Under the pieces are notes generated by a model. It worked only from the letters and a program-made list of their open reading frames with translations. It searched no databases and was not told the origin of the DNA. A stretch of 64,000 nt of DNA. It comes from Streptomyces flaveolus. Its GTDB lineage: Bacteria; Actinomycetota; Actinomycetes; Streptomycetales; Streptomycetaceae. Positions 1-8,636 of this stretch are shown piece by piece. Each line of letters starts with the position of its first letter. Within the stretch, counting starts at the first letter, position 1. Both the position numbers and the translations under genes were made by a program. The stretch is taken from NCBI RefSeq assembly GCF_014648815.1, contig NZ_BMRV01000024.1, forward strand, positions 1 through 64,000, in the 5' to 3' direction.

Positions 1-1
1 C

Positions 2-322
2 ATGCAGTGGTTCTGGGACCAGTACACCACCGACGAGGCCGAGCGCGCCCAGATCACCGCCTCGCCGCTGCGCGCCACCACCGAGCAGCTCACCGGACTG
101 CCCCCCGCCCTCGTCATCACCGGCGAGGCCGACGTGCTGCGCGACGAGGGCGAAGCGTACGCCAACAAGCTGCGCGAGGCCGGCGTGCCCGTCACCGCCG
201 TCCGCTACCAGGGCATCATCCACGACTTCGTGATGCTCAACGCGCTGCGCGAGACCCACGCCGCCGACGCCGCCATCAACCAGGCCGTCGCCGTTCTCCA
301 CGCCGCGCTGCACACCCGCTGA
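2..322 (+). CDS. C-terminal part of an HSL-family alpha/beta hydrolase (5' end outside the window)
   Basis: These 106 residues are the last third of a hormone-sensitive-lipase-type esterase; the gene runs in from before base 1, so the first ATG here is internal. The acid residue lies in GEADVLRDEGEAYA and the catalytic histidine in IIHDF; the nucleophile motif GDSAGG would be upstream. By eye about two thirds of the residues match the C-terminus of the complete esterase at 8637-9632, so the two are paralogues. Enzymes of this family hydrolyse short acyl esters in the cytoplasm; the substrate cannot be read from sequence. A decayed hydrolase fragment (341-496) follows at once. Confidence 0.85.
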   Translation: MQWFWDQYTTDEAERAQITASPLRATTEQLTGLPPALVITGEADVLRDEGEAYANKLREAGVPVTAVRYQGIIHDFVMLNALRETHAADAAINQAVAVLHAALHTR

Positions 323-340
323 CGTGCCGGCCCGACCGGC

Positions 341-496
341 GCGGACGAGGCGATCAACCCGGAAGCGGAGCGCTTCGGCGCGGAGCGGGCCGGAGCGACG
401 GTCGTCGGGATCGACGGCGCCTCGCACGCCGTGGCTGTCTCGCGGCCCGAGGAAGCAGCCGATCTGATCCGCGGCGCGGTGCGCGCCACCACCTGA
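341..496 (+). pseudogene. Remnant: C-terminus of a second alpha/beta hydrolase
   Basis: A 51-codon open stretch ending in TGA at 494-496 reads like the tail of a small alpha/beta hydrolase of the kind ending in AERAGATVVxIDGASHAVAVSRP, which carries the catalytic histidine (SHA). It begins directly after the preceding esterase stop, with no start codon, ribosome site or catalytic domain, so it is a 3' fragment of a gene whose front is gone. Its family differs from the HSL esterase before it. The fragment ends just before a strong hairpin at 522-563. The identification rests on recalled family patterns. Confidence 0.6.
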
Positions 497-521
497 TACC
501 GCTGTCATCGGCAGCCGGCCC

Positions 522-563
522 GAAGGCCGCGCGGATGTCCCCTCAAGGGGCCGCGCGGCCTTC
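522..563. terminator. Hairpin, probable bidirectional terminator
   Basis: A perfect 13-bp stem (GAAGGCCGCGCGG at 522-534 pairing with 551-563) encloses a 16-nt spacer. It lies just after the hydrolase remnant. No U tract follows, which is usual in Streptomyces. Confidence 0.7.
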
Positions 564-933
564 GCGTGTGGTCGTCTCATGCCCGCTGCCGCAGGGTGAC
601 CACCGCGACCAGACCGCTCAGGAACACCCCGGCGGCCGACGTGCCGCCGACGTACGGTGCGAGAGGACCACCACATCCGTTCGCTCGTTCATGCTCACTG
701 CCGTTCCTCTTCAGCCCGTCTGCCGGGCGTGGTTGCCTGCCGACGCCAGAAGGGCCTGAAGACGGCGGGAGCCCGCCGGTGCACGGAAGCCTGCCCGACA
801 GTGAACGCCCGCCTCGGGCGCTGTCCGCCGTGCGCTGACAGGCATCGGCGCATGCGCTGCCGGGCAAGTCGGCGCCGTGGCGCCGTCTAGCGTCGTCGGG
901 GTACACACAGCACGGCACCGCAGGAGGCGGATC
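564..933. other. 370 bp without an intact gene, ahead of dps
   Basis: No full gene fits. On the minus strand the frame ending at 577 reads APYVGGTSAAGVFLSGLV and then LRQRA and stop, which looks like the last membrane helix of a lost protein (low confidence). A GGGTAC at 899-904 resembles the -10 element of stress sigma factors, but I see no matching -35 at the right distance. The dps ribosome site is AGGAGG at 922-927. Confidence 0.4.
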
Positions 934-1512
934 ATGACCACCAGCTCCCATCACGTGAGCGGCAGCCAGCCGTGGCTGCACCAGAAGGGCGAGGTGATCC
1001 AGGACTTCGGGACCGTCAAGCAGTTCCCGCTCGGCCTCTCGTACGAGGCCCGGATGTACTCCTGCCAGCGCCTCAACCGGGTCCTGGCGGACACACAGAT
1101 CCTGTACGGCCTCTACAAGAAGCACCACTGGCTGATGCGCGGTGCGACCTTCTACCAACTCCACTTGGTGCTGGACAAGCACGCGGGTGAGCAGCTGGAA
1201 CTCGTCGACACCCTCGCCGAGCGCGTGCAGTCACTCGGTGGCGTCGCCGTGGGCGACCCCCGGCACGTCGCGGAGATCACCTCGATCCCGAGGCCCCCGG
1301 ACGGCGTGGAGGAGGTCCCCGCGATGCTGTCGCGGCTGCTGGAGGCCCACGAGACGATTCTCGTCGAGGCCCACGACGCCGCCGCGCGCACCGCCGAACT
1401 GGGTGACGACGGCACCAACGACCTCTTCGTCTCGCAAGTGATCAGGACCGGCGAGCTGCAGTCCTGGTTCCTGGCCGAACACCTGGTGGACACGCCCCTC
1501 GTCCGCTCCTGA
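934..1512 (+). CDS. dps: Dps-type ferritin-like DNA-protecting protein
   Basis: This 192-residue protein belongs to the Dps branch of the ferritin superfamily: dodecamers that bind DNA and oxidise ferrous iron with peroxide, protecting the chromosome under stress. The intersubunit ferroxidase ligands are present with E. coli Dps spacing: His65 (HHWLMRG), Asp81, Asp92 and Glu96 (VDTLAERV). The start at 934 is chosen because of AGGAGG at 922-927; an upstream in-frame extension has no ribosome site. The N-terminal 30 residues before the four-helix core could be a DNA-binding or assembly tail. The gene stands alone between a fragment region and a co-oriented LysR gene about 100 bp downstream. Confidence 0.92.
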   Translation: MTTSSHHVSGSQPWLHQKGEVIQDFGTVKQFPLGLSYEARMYSCQRLNRVLADTQILYGLYKKHHWLMRGATFYQLHLVLDKHAGEQLELVDTLAERVQSLGGVAVGDPRHVAEITSIPRPPDGVEEVPAMLSRLLEAHETILVEAHDAAARTAELGDDGTNDLFVSQVIRTGELQSWFLAEHLVDTPLVRS

Positions 1513-1615
1513 ACCCGCTGCGACGACGCCCGACCCGCTGTTCGTGCCCGCATACGATGCAGCGGTGACGGTCGTCTTCGCATCCGGCGAAGCGCTGGGT
1601 GAGCGGGAGCTGATG

Positions 1616-2485
1616 ATGGATCTGCGACAGATGGAAGTCATCGTCGCGGTAGCCGACACCGGCGGTTTCACGGCGGCGGCGCGGCGCCTGCACGTGGTCC
1701 AGTCCGCGGTGTCCGGCACAGTCCGGTCCCTGGAACGCGAATTGGGCACCCCTCTCTTCGACCGCACCACGCACCGCGTCGCCCTGACCCCGGCGGGCGA
1801 AGCCTTCGTCCCCGCTGCCAGGGCCACCCTGCGCGCCGCCGAGCTGACCCGGGAAGCGGTCGACGCCGTCAAGGGCCAGCTACGCGGACGGATCACGGTC
1901 GGCACCATGCAAGGCGTATGGGCGGGGCTGCACCATGCCCTGGCCGCGCTGCGTGCGGAGCATCCGGGCGTGGTGGTGCAGCTGCGGCAGGCCGCGGTCG
2001 CCGACATCCGCCAAGCGTTGCGCGACGGCACCGTGGACCTGGCGGTCGTGGCACTGGACCGGCAACAGCAACGCGGACTGACCACCCGCCTGTTGTCCCG
2101 CGAGGACATGGTGCTCGTGGCCTCGCCCCGCAGGGTTCTGCTCGCGGTGAAGCCGGAGGACGAAGTCGACCTCGCCGACCTCACCCGACTGCCCATGGTC
2201 GACTTCTCACCGGGATGGGCCATCCGCTACGCGGTCGACCGGGCTTTCCGCGCCGCCGGCGTCGAACGCAGTACGACGTTCGAGGTGAACGACATCGTCG
2301 CGGCGGCCGAACTGGTCCGCAACGACCTGGGCGTGTGCATCATGCCCAGGTCGATCGCGGACCGGTTCGACGACCTGCGCCAGTACCCGTTCCGGCGGCA
2401 CGCCCCGAACTGGAAGATCATGGTGGTACGGCCTCCCGGCGAGGCGCCCCCCGCAGTCGCCGCGCTGTTGAAGCACATCACCTGA
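1616..2485 (+). CDS. LysR-family transcriptional regulator
   Basis: A standard-length LysR protein of about 290 residues. The winged HTH covers residues 2-61 (FTAAARRLHVVQSAVSGTVR, then LERELGTPLFDR) and is followed by a periplasmic-binding-protein-like effector domain from about residue 90. Two adjacent ATGs (1613 and 1616) are possible starts; a purine-rich GAGCGGGAG precedes them. It acts as a ligand-responsive activator or repressor, ligand unknown. No divergent gene shares its promoter, which is unusual for LysR. The nearest neighbours are dps upstream and the convergent NB-ARC regulator downstream, so the target is not evident. Confidence 0.9.
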   Translation: MDLRQMEVIVAVADTGGFTAAARRLHVVQSAVSGTVRSLERELGTPLFDRTTHRVALTPAGEAFVPAARATLRAAELTREAVDAVKGQLRGRITVGTMQGVWAGLHHALAALRAEHPGVVVQLRQAAVADIRQALRDGTVDLAVVALDRQQQRGLTTRLLSREDMVLVASPRRVLLAVKPEDEVDLADLTRLPMVDFSPGWAIRYAVDRAFRAAGVERSTTFEVNDIVAAAELVRNDLGVCIMPRSIADRFDDLRQYPFRRHAPNWKIMVVRPPGEAPPAVAALLKHIT

Positions 2486-2635
2486 CGGGGTCCGGACGTG
2501 CAGCACCCGGGAGCGTGCGAGAGATACCGCCCGCCTCCGGCCGTAGGTGCCCCTCGACCCCGGCGCGCCGGGCATGGGCCGGGTTCACTCGGTTCCGGTC
2601 CTACGGCGGGCTACCGGGGTCGGCCCGGGCGGTGT

Positions 2636-4894
2636 TCACCGGACGTCGAGGTCGGCGAGACGCTTCCGGGCCTCGATGAGGCGGTTGGGGTCGGCTGCCG
2701 TGCCGAGGGACACGCACCGGGCGAAGGCATCACGAGCCTCGTCGCGGTGCCCGGCAGCCAGCAGAGCCTCACCAAGGTGGAACAGGGCGCGGCTCTCCAA
2801 GCCGATGTTGCCGCTGTCGCGCCCGAGGTCCACTGCGGCTCGCAGGTGGTCGGCGGCCTCAGCCCAGTTCTCGAGGCAGGTGTGAGACCGGCCGATGTTC
2901 ATCTCCAGGTTCACGCGGGCGAAATCCCCGATATGCGGTTCGATGCGGTCGCCGGCCTGGTCGAGGAAGGCAAGCGCGCGCAGGTCCTCCGCGAGCGATT
3001 CCTCGTGCTGGCCGGCGAGGAGGAGGTTGTAGGCGGTACTGGTCATGGCTTGGAGGGTGCCGTGAAGGTCGCTGGAGGCTTCGAAGAACCTGGCTGACTC
3101 GCGGTTGTGATGTGCCGCCGCAGCGTGGTCGCCGAGCATGCTCAGGGCCCAGGCACTGTAGAAGTGGGCCCAGCCCTGCTGGGGGAGGTGATCGGCGCGC
3201 TGGGCGGCGGCGAGGGCCTGGGCGGAGCGGGCGAGGCTGTCGTGGTGGCGGCCTTCGCACAGCAGCAGGGCCCAGGCGTGGTAGTTGAGGTGGGTGGCTT
3301 CCAGGAGCGGGTCGCCGAGGGCCTGTGCGGAGTGGGCGGCGGTTCGGAAGACTTCGGGCCAGTGTCCCCAGAAGGTCCATTGGTCGGAGAACCAGTGCAG
3401 GGCTTCGGTGACTTCCACGACGGTGGTGTGGTCGCCCGCGGCGGCGGCCGCGCGCAGGGCGGCCAGCCAGTTGTCGCCTTCGGCCTGGAGCCACTGGCGG
3501 GCGTGCTCGGCCGTGGACAGGTCGACGGTGCCCTGCCAGGTGGCGGATGGGGCGCCGTGGTCGGGTTCGTACCAGCGGCCGGCCACGACGGCGGTCTCCA
3601 GCAGCCAGCGGTGCAGCGCCGCCCGGGCCGCCTCGGACTTCCCGGGGGGTTCTTCGGCGTGCAGCCGGCTGCGGGCGTACAGGCGCAGCAGGTCGTGCAG
3701 GCGGTAGCGGTCCTGGTCGGTGCCCAGCAGACCGGTCTCGACGAGTTCCTCGAGCGTGTCCTCGGCGTCGAACAGCGGCTGCTCGGTCAGCTGAGCGGCG
3801 CCGGCGGCGCTGACATCGGGGCCGTCGACCAGGGACAGCAGCCGGAACAGGCGTGCGGCGGTGGGAGTCAGCTGACGGTAGGACAGGTCGAAGGCCGCCG
3901 AGAGGCGGAGGTCGCCGGCGGTCAGCGTGTCCAGGCGGCGTTCTTCCAGCGCGAGGCGGTCGGCGAGGCGGCGCATCGTCCAGCCGGTGCGGGTGGCCAG
4001 CCAGTTGCCCGCCACGCGCAGGGCCAGCGGCAGATGCCCGCAGCGGTGGGCGACCTCGGCCAGCGCGCCAGGGTCCGCGTCCACGCGCTCCCGTCCTACC
4101 AGGGCGGTCAGGAAATCGGCAGCCTCGATGGGGGAGAGTTCGCCGATGGGCAGGCGGTGGACGCTCTCCAGGCCGGTGAGCATCCTTCGGCTGGTGATCA
4201 ATATCATCCCCGCACCGGCCCCGTGCAGCAGCGGGCGAACCTGGGCCTCGTCCCGGGCGTTGTCCAGCACCAGAAGACAGCGCCGCTCAGCCAGCACCTT
4301 CCGGTACAGCTCCGGGTGACCCTGCGGGCCGGCCTTCGCAAGATCCCGGTCGGCCACGCCCAACGCCTTCAGCGCACGCAGCAGGAGCTCGGCCGCGTCC
4401 GGCGGAGTGTCGTCCAAGCCACGCAGATCCAGCATCAGCTGCCCGTCCGGGAAACGCCCGGCCAGTTCGCGGGCGGCCTGCAGCGTCATGGTGGTCTTGC
4501 CCGCTCCCGGCGGCCCGGACACCGCCGCGACCACCGGCAGCCCAGTGGTCTCCCTGTCAGCCAGTGCCGCCAGTTGTGTCAGCTCCGCTTCCCGGCCGAC
4601 GAAGTCGTCGATGCCGCGCGGGAAGGCACGCACGCCGGCCGGACTGTGGCGAGGGCTGCGACCGGACCGGGCGGCGGCCAGCAGCCGCTCCCGCGCCGGC
4701 TCGCCCAGCCCCAGCCCGTCCGCCAACGCGGCGACCGTTCTCCGCTGGGGAGTCGCCCGCCGTCCCCGCTCGAGATCACCGATCCCCCGGACACTGACTC
4801 CCGACGCCTCCGCCAGGGCCTCGATCGTCAGCGATGCCTCCAACCGCAGCTGCCGTAGCAGCACCCCGAACCCTGCACCACCCGCGTCCGCCAC
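2636..4894 (-). CDS. HTH-NB-ARC-TPR signal-transduction ATPase regulator (copy A)
   Basis: This 752-residue STAND-type regulator has an N-terminal XRE-like HTH (about 8-62, with the VSVRGIGDLERG helix), an NB-ARC nucleotide switch, and a C-terminal helical-repeat sensor (about 430-752, TPR-like). In the switch I see Walker A GPPGAGKTT at 127-135, Walker B LLVLDNA at 207-213, and the GxP-type motif CGHLPLAL near 286-292. Such proteins probably change DNA binding after ATP-driven oligomerisation triggered by an unknown ligand. The start is GTG at 4894. It has exactly the same length and domain plan as the gene at 6357-8615, which is transcribed divergently with the NmrA gene between. A TAAGAT box on the minus strand at 4974-4979 could be its -10. 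Confidence 0.9.
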   Translation of the reverse strand: MADAGGAGFGVLLRQLRLEASLTIEALAEASGVSVRGIGDLERGRRATPQRRTVAALADGLGLGEPARERLLAAARSGRSPRHSPAGVRAFPRGIDDFVGREAELTQLAALADRETTGLPVVAAVSGPPGAGKTTMTLQAARELAGRFPDGQLMLDLRGLDDTPPDAAELLLRALKALGVADRDLAKAGPQGHPELYRKVLAERRCLLVLDNARDEAQVRPLLHGAGAGMILITSRRMLTGLESVHRLPIGELSPIEAADFLTALVGRERVDADPGALAEVAHRCGHLPLALRVAGNWLATRTGWTMRRLADRLALEERRLDTLTAGDLRLSAAFDLSYRQLTPTAARLFRLLSLVDGPDVSAAGAAQLTEQPLFDAEDTLEELVETGLLGTDQDRYRLHDLLRLYARSRLHAEEPPGKSEAARAALHRWLLETAVVAGRWYEPDHGAPSATWQGTVDLSTAEHARQWLQAEGDNWLAALRAAAAAGDHTTVVEVTEALHWFSDQWTFWGHWPEVFRTAAHSAQALGDPLLEATHLNYHAWALLLCEGRHHDSLARSAQALAAAQRADHLPQQGWAHFYSAWALSMLGDHAAAAHHNRESARFFEASSDLHGTLQAMTSTAYNLLLAGQHEESLAEDLRALAFLDQAGDRIEPHIGDFARVNLEMNIGRSHTCLENWAEAADHLRAAVDLGRDSGNIGLESRALFHLGEALLAAGHRDEARDAFARCVSLGTAADPNRLIEARKRLADLDVR

Positions 4895-5459
4895 CCTGTC
4901 ACCTCACATCACCCTGTGTCAGATCCGCTCCGACATCGCGCCTGAACAGGGCCAAGTGCCCAGCGGCGAGAAAATCTTATGGCGGCCGGCCAGGGGCATC
5001 AGCCGCTGATCCAGAACCGGACGACTCCCTGCGCGCACACGCCGCCGCCCGGGCCGGTCACCCACGATGTGGGCGGGCGGGAGCCGGTATCGCGCCGGCA
5101 GGTGGACTGCTGGCTCAGACGCCGACGTCCCTCGCCTTCAGCACCGCTGGACATGTCCCGTGCCCCGTTCGCCCGCGCCCGCCTCATGCTCGCTCACGGC
5201 TCTTGGCTTCATCGGTGTCGCCGCGTGAGGGCGGGATCACCTCGCGCGGCCGGCTGAGGGAGAAGCAGGACGCGAACTGAGTGCCTTCACGGTGACCGGG
5301 CCCGTGGCATGGCGGGGTTGCCTGCCATGCCCGAGCGTGCACACCTCATGCCTCCGAGTGCCCTGTTGCCGGCTGTCGGGCACGCATTCCAGGCAGGACA
5401 GTGGTCACGGACCGATGATGGCGGGAGGCGTCGACATGTGAGCGAGAAGAGGAGCCCTC
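4895..5459. other. 565-bp divergent intergenic region with a hairpin
   Basis: No gene is supported. It separates regulator A (minus) from the NmrA gene (plus) and should hold both promoters. A hairpin with arms GGCATGGC at 5306-5313 and GCCATGCC at 5324-5331 could be an operator or attenuator. A minus-strand TAAGAT at 4974-4979 lies in a locally AT-rich patch about 80 bp upstream of regulator A. I see no other clear signal. Confidence 0.5.
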
Positions 5460-6311
5460 ATGACCGATGAACCGATTCTGGTTCTCGCGGCCACCGGTGG
5501 ACAGGGCGGTGCGGTGACGAAGGCGTTGGTCGGCCGCGGAGCCCGTGTCCGGGCTGTGGTCCGCGACCCCGGCCGGCCGGCGGCACGGAAGCTCGCCGAG
5601 GCCGGGGTCGATGTCGTGACGGGGTCGCTGGGTGACGCCGGCTCACTCACCCCGGCCATGACCGGGGTGAGGGCGGTCTTCGCCTACACGACTCCCTTCG
5701 AGGCCGGCCTCGAAGCCGAAGTCGCCCAGGGACGGTCGATCATCGCTGCCGCAACGCTGGCGCGCGTCCCGCATCTCGTGTTCAGTTCGGTGGCTGGAGC
5801 CGACCGGGCCAGCGGGGTGCCGCACTTCGAGAGCAAGGCACTGATCGAAGCGGAGTTGGCCTCGGCAGACGTCCCGCACACGGTGCTGGGACCCACGTAC
5901 TTTTTCGACAACGCACTCGGCGGAGCCGAGCGCATCCTCGATGGTCTCCTGGATCTGCCGCTGCCGGGGGACCGCCCCTTGCAGCAGCTCGACCGCGCAG
6001 ATCTCGGAGCGTTCGCCGCGAAAGTACTGCTCGATCCGAGCGAGTACGCCGGTCAGCGCATCGAACTCGCCAGTGACGCGCCCACTCCCGTGCAGATGGC
6101 CGCCGCACTCGGGGACGCCTTGGGACGGGAGGTCCGCCACGAGCGCGTTCCGCTCCCGGCGGTGACCAATCCTGACATGCACGCGATGTGGGCCTTCTTC
6201 AACAGGGAGGGATACCGCGTCGACATCCCAGCGCTCCACGGGGATCACCCCGAGATCGGCTGGACCCGGTACGCTGACTGGGCCGGCCGTGCCTGGACAG
6301 GCGCCCGCTGA
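5460..6311 (+). CDS. NmrA-family NAD(P)-binding oxidoreductase
   Basis: This 283-residue atypical SDR starts with a Rossmann motif (LVLAATGGQGGAVTKAL, about 8-24) and continues with the NmrA pattern (VSSVAG-like FSSVAGADRAS, then HFESKALIE). It lacks the YxxxK catalytic pair in the classical position, as NmrA-like sensors and quinone-oxidoreductase-like members do. It may reduce a small carbonyl or quinone, or sense the NADP/NADPH ratio. The start has GAGAAGAGG just upstream. It ends 45 bp before regulator B on the same strand, so the two may be co-transcribed, placing an NAD(P)-binding protein between two STAND regulators. Confidence 0.85.
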   Translation: MTDEPILVLAATGGQGGAVTKALVGRGARVRAVVRDPGRPAARKLAEAGVDVVTGSLGDAGSLTPAMTGVRAVFAYTTPFEAGLEAEVAQGRSIIAAATLARVPHLVFSSVAGADRASGVPHFESKALIEAELASADVPHTVLGPTYFFDNALGGAERILDGLLDLPLPGDRPLQQLDRADLGAFAAKVLLDPSEYAGQRIELASDAPTPVQMAAALGDALGREVRHERVPLPAVTNPDMHAMWAFFNREGYRVDIPALHGDHPEIGWTRYADWAGRAWTGAR

Positions 6312-6356
6312 GCCTGCGCCTGTGCGGTCTTCGGTCTGGGCAGAACAGGGGAGAGC

Positions 6357-8615
6357 GTGGCTGACCAGAAGCCCTTCGGGGCCGTTCTGCGGGGTCTGCG
6401 ACAGCAGGGTCGCCTGACGATGGAGGAGTTGGCCGAGTCGTCGGGCGTCAGCGTCCGGGCCATCGGCGACATGGAGCGGGGACGCAGCCGGGTTCCTCAG
6501 CGCCGTACGGTCGTGGCGCTGGCGCAGGGGCTGCGTCTCGCGGAGCGGGAGCGGGAGGCGCTGTTTGCCGCGGCGCGGGCCGGGCGTGTGACGCGTGCGG
6601 TAGCGGTGGCCGGGAATACGGTGCCGCCGCGGTCGGTCGGGGACTTCACGGGGCGCGGTCCTGAACTTGCCCGGCTGCGGGATGCCGCACAACGGGCGGG
6701 GACCGGTGAGGGCACACGGGTGTCGGTCGTCTCGGGCCCTCCGGGGTGCGGTAAGACGACGCTTGCGCTGAAAGCGGTGGCGGATGTCGCGGAGATGTTC
6801 CCCGACGGGTGCTTCGTCGCGGACCTGCACGGCGTGGACGGCCCCGTGGACGCGGCCGAGCCGCTGCTGAAGCTGCTGAAAGCCCTGGGGGTGCCGGACC
6901 GCCGACTGGCGCGGGAGGACGCGGCTGGGCGTGCGGGGTTGCTGAGAGCGTTGCTGGGCGAGCGGCGGTGCCTGGTGGTGCTGGACAACGCGCGCGACGA
7001 GGGGCAAGTGCGTCCTTTGCTGCCGGCGGGCGGGCGGAGCTTGGTGCTGGTCACCAGTCGGAGGCCGTTGACGGGTCTGGAGGACGTCGACCGGCTGACG
7101 TTGTCGGAGATGGCGCAGGACGAAGCGGTCGCACTGTTGCGCCGCATCCTGGGCGCGGACCGGGCGGACGCGGAATCCGCGGCCGTGGGTCGGGTGGCGG
7201 AGCTGTGCGGACGTCTGCCATTGGCCCTGCGCGTCGCGGGGAACTGGCTGACGGTGCGGTCCGGCTGGCCTGTCGATCACCTGGTTCGTCGCCTGACCGA
7301 CGAGGAGCGTCGCCTGGGCGCCCTGGTGGCCGGTGATGTGCGAGTGGAGGCGGCGTTCGAGCTGTCCTACCGGGAGCTGAGCAGCCAGGCCGCAAGGATG
7401 CTGCGGTTGCTGAGCCTGGTCCCGGGGCCGGACATGACCGCCGCGTACGGTGCAGCGCTGACCGGGACCGGGGTCTTCGAGGCCGAGGACGTGATGGAGG
7501 AATTGGCCGAGGCCGGACTGCTGCAGGCCGCCTTCACCGGCCGCTACCAACTGCACGACCTGTTGCGGCTGTTCGCCCGCGCCCGGCTGTCCCAGGAGGA
7601 GGACCCTGAGCGACGGGAAGCGGCCGAGGACCGACTGCGTGCCTGGCTGCTGGACACGGCTGTGATCGCCGGCCGCTGGTACAAGCCCCAGTACGGGGCG
7701 CCTCCGTCCTCCTGGCGAGGCCTGGTCGCCCTGGAGAACGCCGAGCAGGCCCGCTCCTGGCTCCAGAGCGAAGCCCCTGCCTGGCGCGCGGCGCTGCACA
7801 GCGCCGCACACAAGGGCGAGCACACCCGGGTCGTGGAAACCGCAGATGCCATGGAATGGTTCTGCAACCTGTGGGTCTTCTGGGGCCACTGGTCCGAGAT
7901 CTACCAGCTCTCCAGCCAGGCCGCAGCCGCGCTCGACGACCCCGACCTGCAGACGTTCCACCTCAACATGCAGGCGTGGGCCCTGATCGAGTGCGACCAC
8001 AGGTACCGCGAGGCCCTCGAACGGGCCGATGAAGGTCTGCAGTGCGCTCGCCGCGCCGGCAATGTTCCCCAGCAGGCCTCGGCCTTGTCGCACGCGGCAG
8101 TCGCGCACCGGAAACTCGGCGAGGCGCAGGCGGCGGCAGAGAAGGCCCTTGCCTCTGTTGACCTGTACGAAGAGGCCGACGACTGCGAGGGCTGGCTGGG
8201 CGCCCTGCTCACCTACGGTTCTTGTCTGCGCTTCCTCGGCCGTGCCGAGGAGTCCCTGGACCAGAGCAGGCGCATCATCGCCTTCCTCGACGCGCCGGAT
8301 CGCCCGGTCAACGGGCACGTCGCCGATATGACTCGTGCTCACGCGACCTACGCACTCGGTCTTGACCACATCGCCCTCCAACAGTGGAGTGAGGCCGCCG
8401 CCAGTCACCGCGATGCTGTGGCCCAGTTCAGGCGCGTCGGCATGCCCTACATGGAGGGAGGCTCGCTCGTGAGTCTGGCTGAGGCCCTGGTCGGACTGGG
8501 AGAACGAGCGGAAGCCAGGTCCTGTCTCCGTCAGGCTCTCGACCTCGGTGACGCGGTCGACAGCGGCATCCTGCGGAAGGCACAGAAACTCCTGGACTCG
8601 CTCCCGGCCGAGTGA
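6357..8615 (+). CDS. HTH-NB-ARC-TPR signal-transduction ATPase regulator (copy B)
   Basis: This 752-residue paralogue of the gene at 2636-4894 has the same start (GTG then Ala-Asp) and the same domain plan: XRE-like HTH (about 5-60), NB-ARC with Walker A GPPGCGKTT at 127-135 and Walker B CLVVLDNARDE near 207-217, and a C-terminal TPR-like half. The two align end to end without obvious large gaps. Streptomyces genomes carry many such proteins, often regulators of development or secondary metabolism. Its natural partner is unknown; the NmrA gene 45 bp upstream is the obvious candidate. It converges on the esterase gene, leaving only 21 bp. Confidence 0.9.
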   Translation: MADQKPFGAVLRGLRQQGRLTMEELAESSGVSVRAIGDMERGRSRVPQRRTVVALAQGLRLAEREREALFAAARAGRVTRAVAVAGNTVPPRSVGDFTGRGPELARLRDAAQRAGTGEGTRVSVVSGPPGCGKTTLALKAVADVAEMFPDGCFVADLHGVDGPVDAAEPLLKLLKALGVPDRRLAREDAAGRAGLLRALLGERRCLVVLDNARDEGQVRPLLPAGGRSLVLVTSRRPLTGLEDVDRLTLSEMAQDEAVALLRRILGADRADAESAAVGRVAELCGRLPLALRVAGNWLTVRSGWPVDHLVRRLTDEERRLGALVAGDVRVEAAFELSYRELSSQAARMLRLLSLVPGPDMTAAYGAALTGTGVFEAEDVMEELAEAGLLQAAFTGRYQLHDLLRLFARARLSQEEDPERREAAEDRLRAWLLDTAVIAGRWYKPQYGAPPSSWRGLVALENAEQARSWLQSEAPAWRAALHSAAHKGEHTRVVETADAMEWFCNLWVFWGHWSEIYQLSSQAAAALDDPDLQTFHLNMQAWALIECDHRYREALERADEGLQCARRAGNVPQQASALSHAAVAHRKLGEAQAAAEKALASVDLYEEADDCEGWLGALLTYGSCLRFLGRAEESLDQSRRIIAFLDAPDRPVNGHVADMTRAHATYALGLDHIALQQWSEAAASHRDAVAQFRRVGMPYMEGGSLVSLAEALVGLGERAEARSCLRQALDLGDAVDSGILRKAQKLLDSLPAE

Positions 8616-8636
8616 GCAACGCCCGCGGCAGGAGGC

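Noticed and set aside
899..904. GGGTAC as a stress-sigma promoter of dps
   Set aside because: No -35 GTTT-like element at the 14-16 bp distance; kept only as a remark.
5643..8408. A 921-codon minus-strand open frame
   Set aside because: Antisense to the NmrA and second NB-ARC genes.
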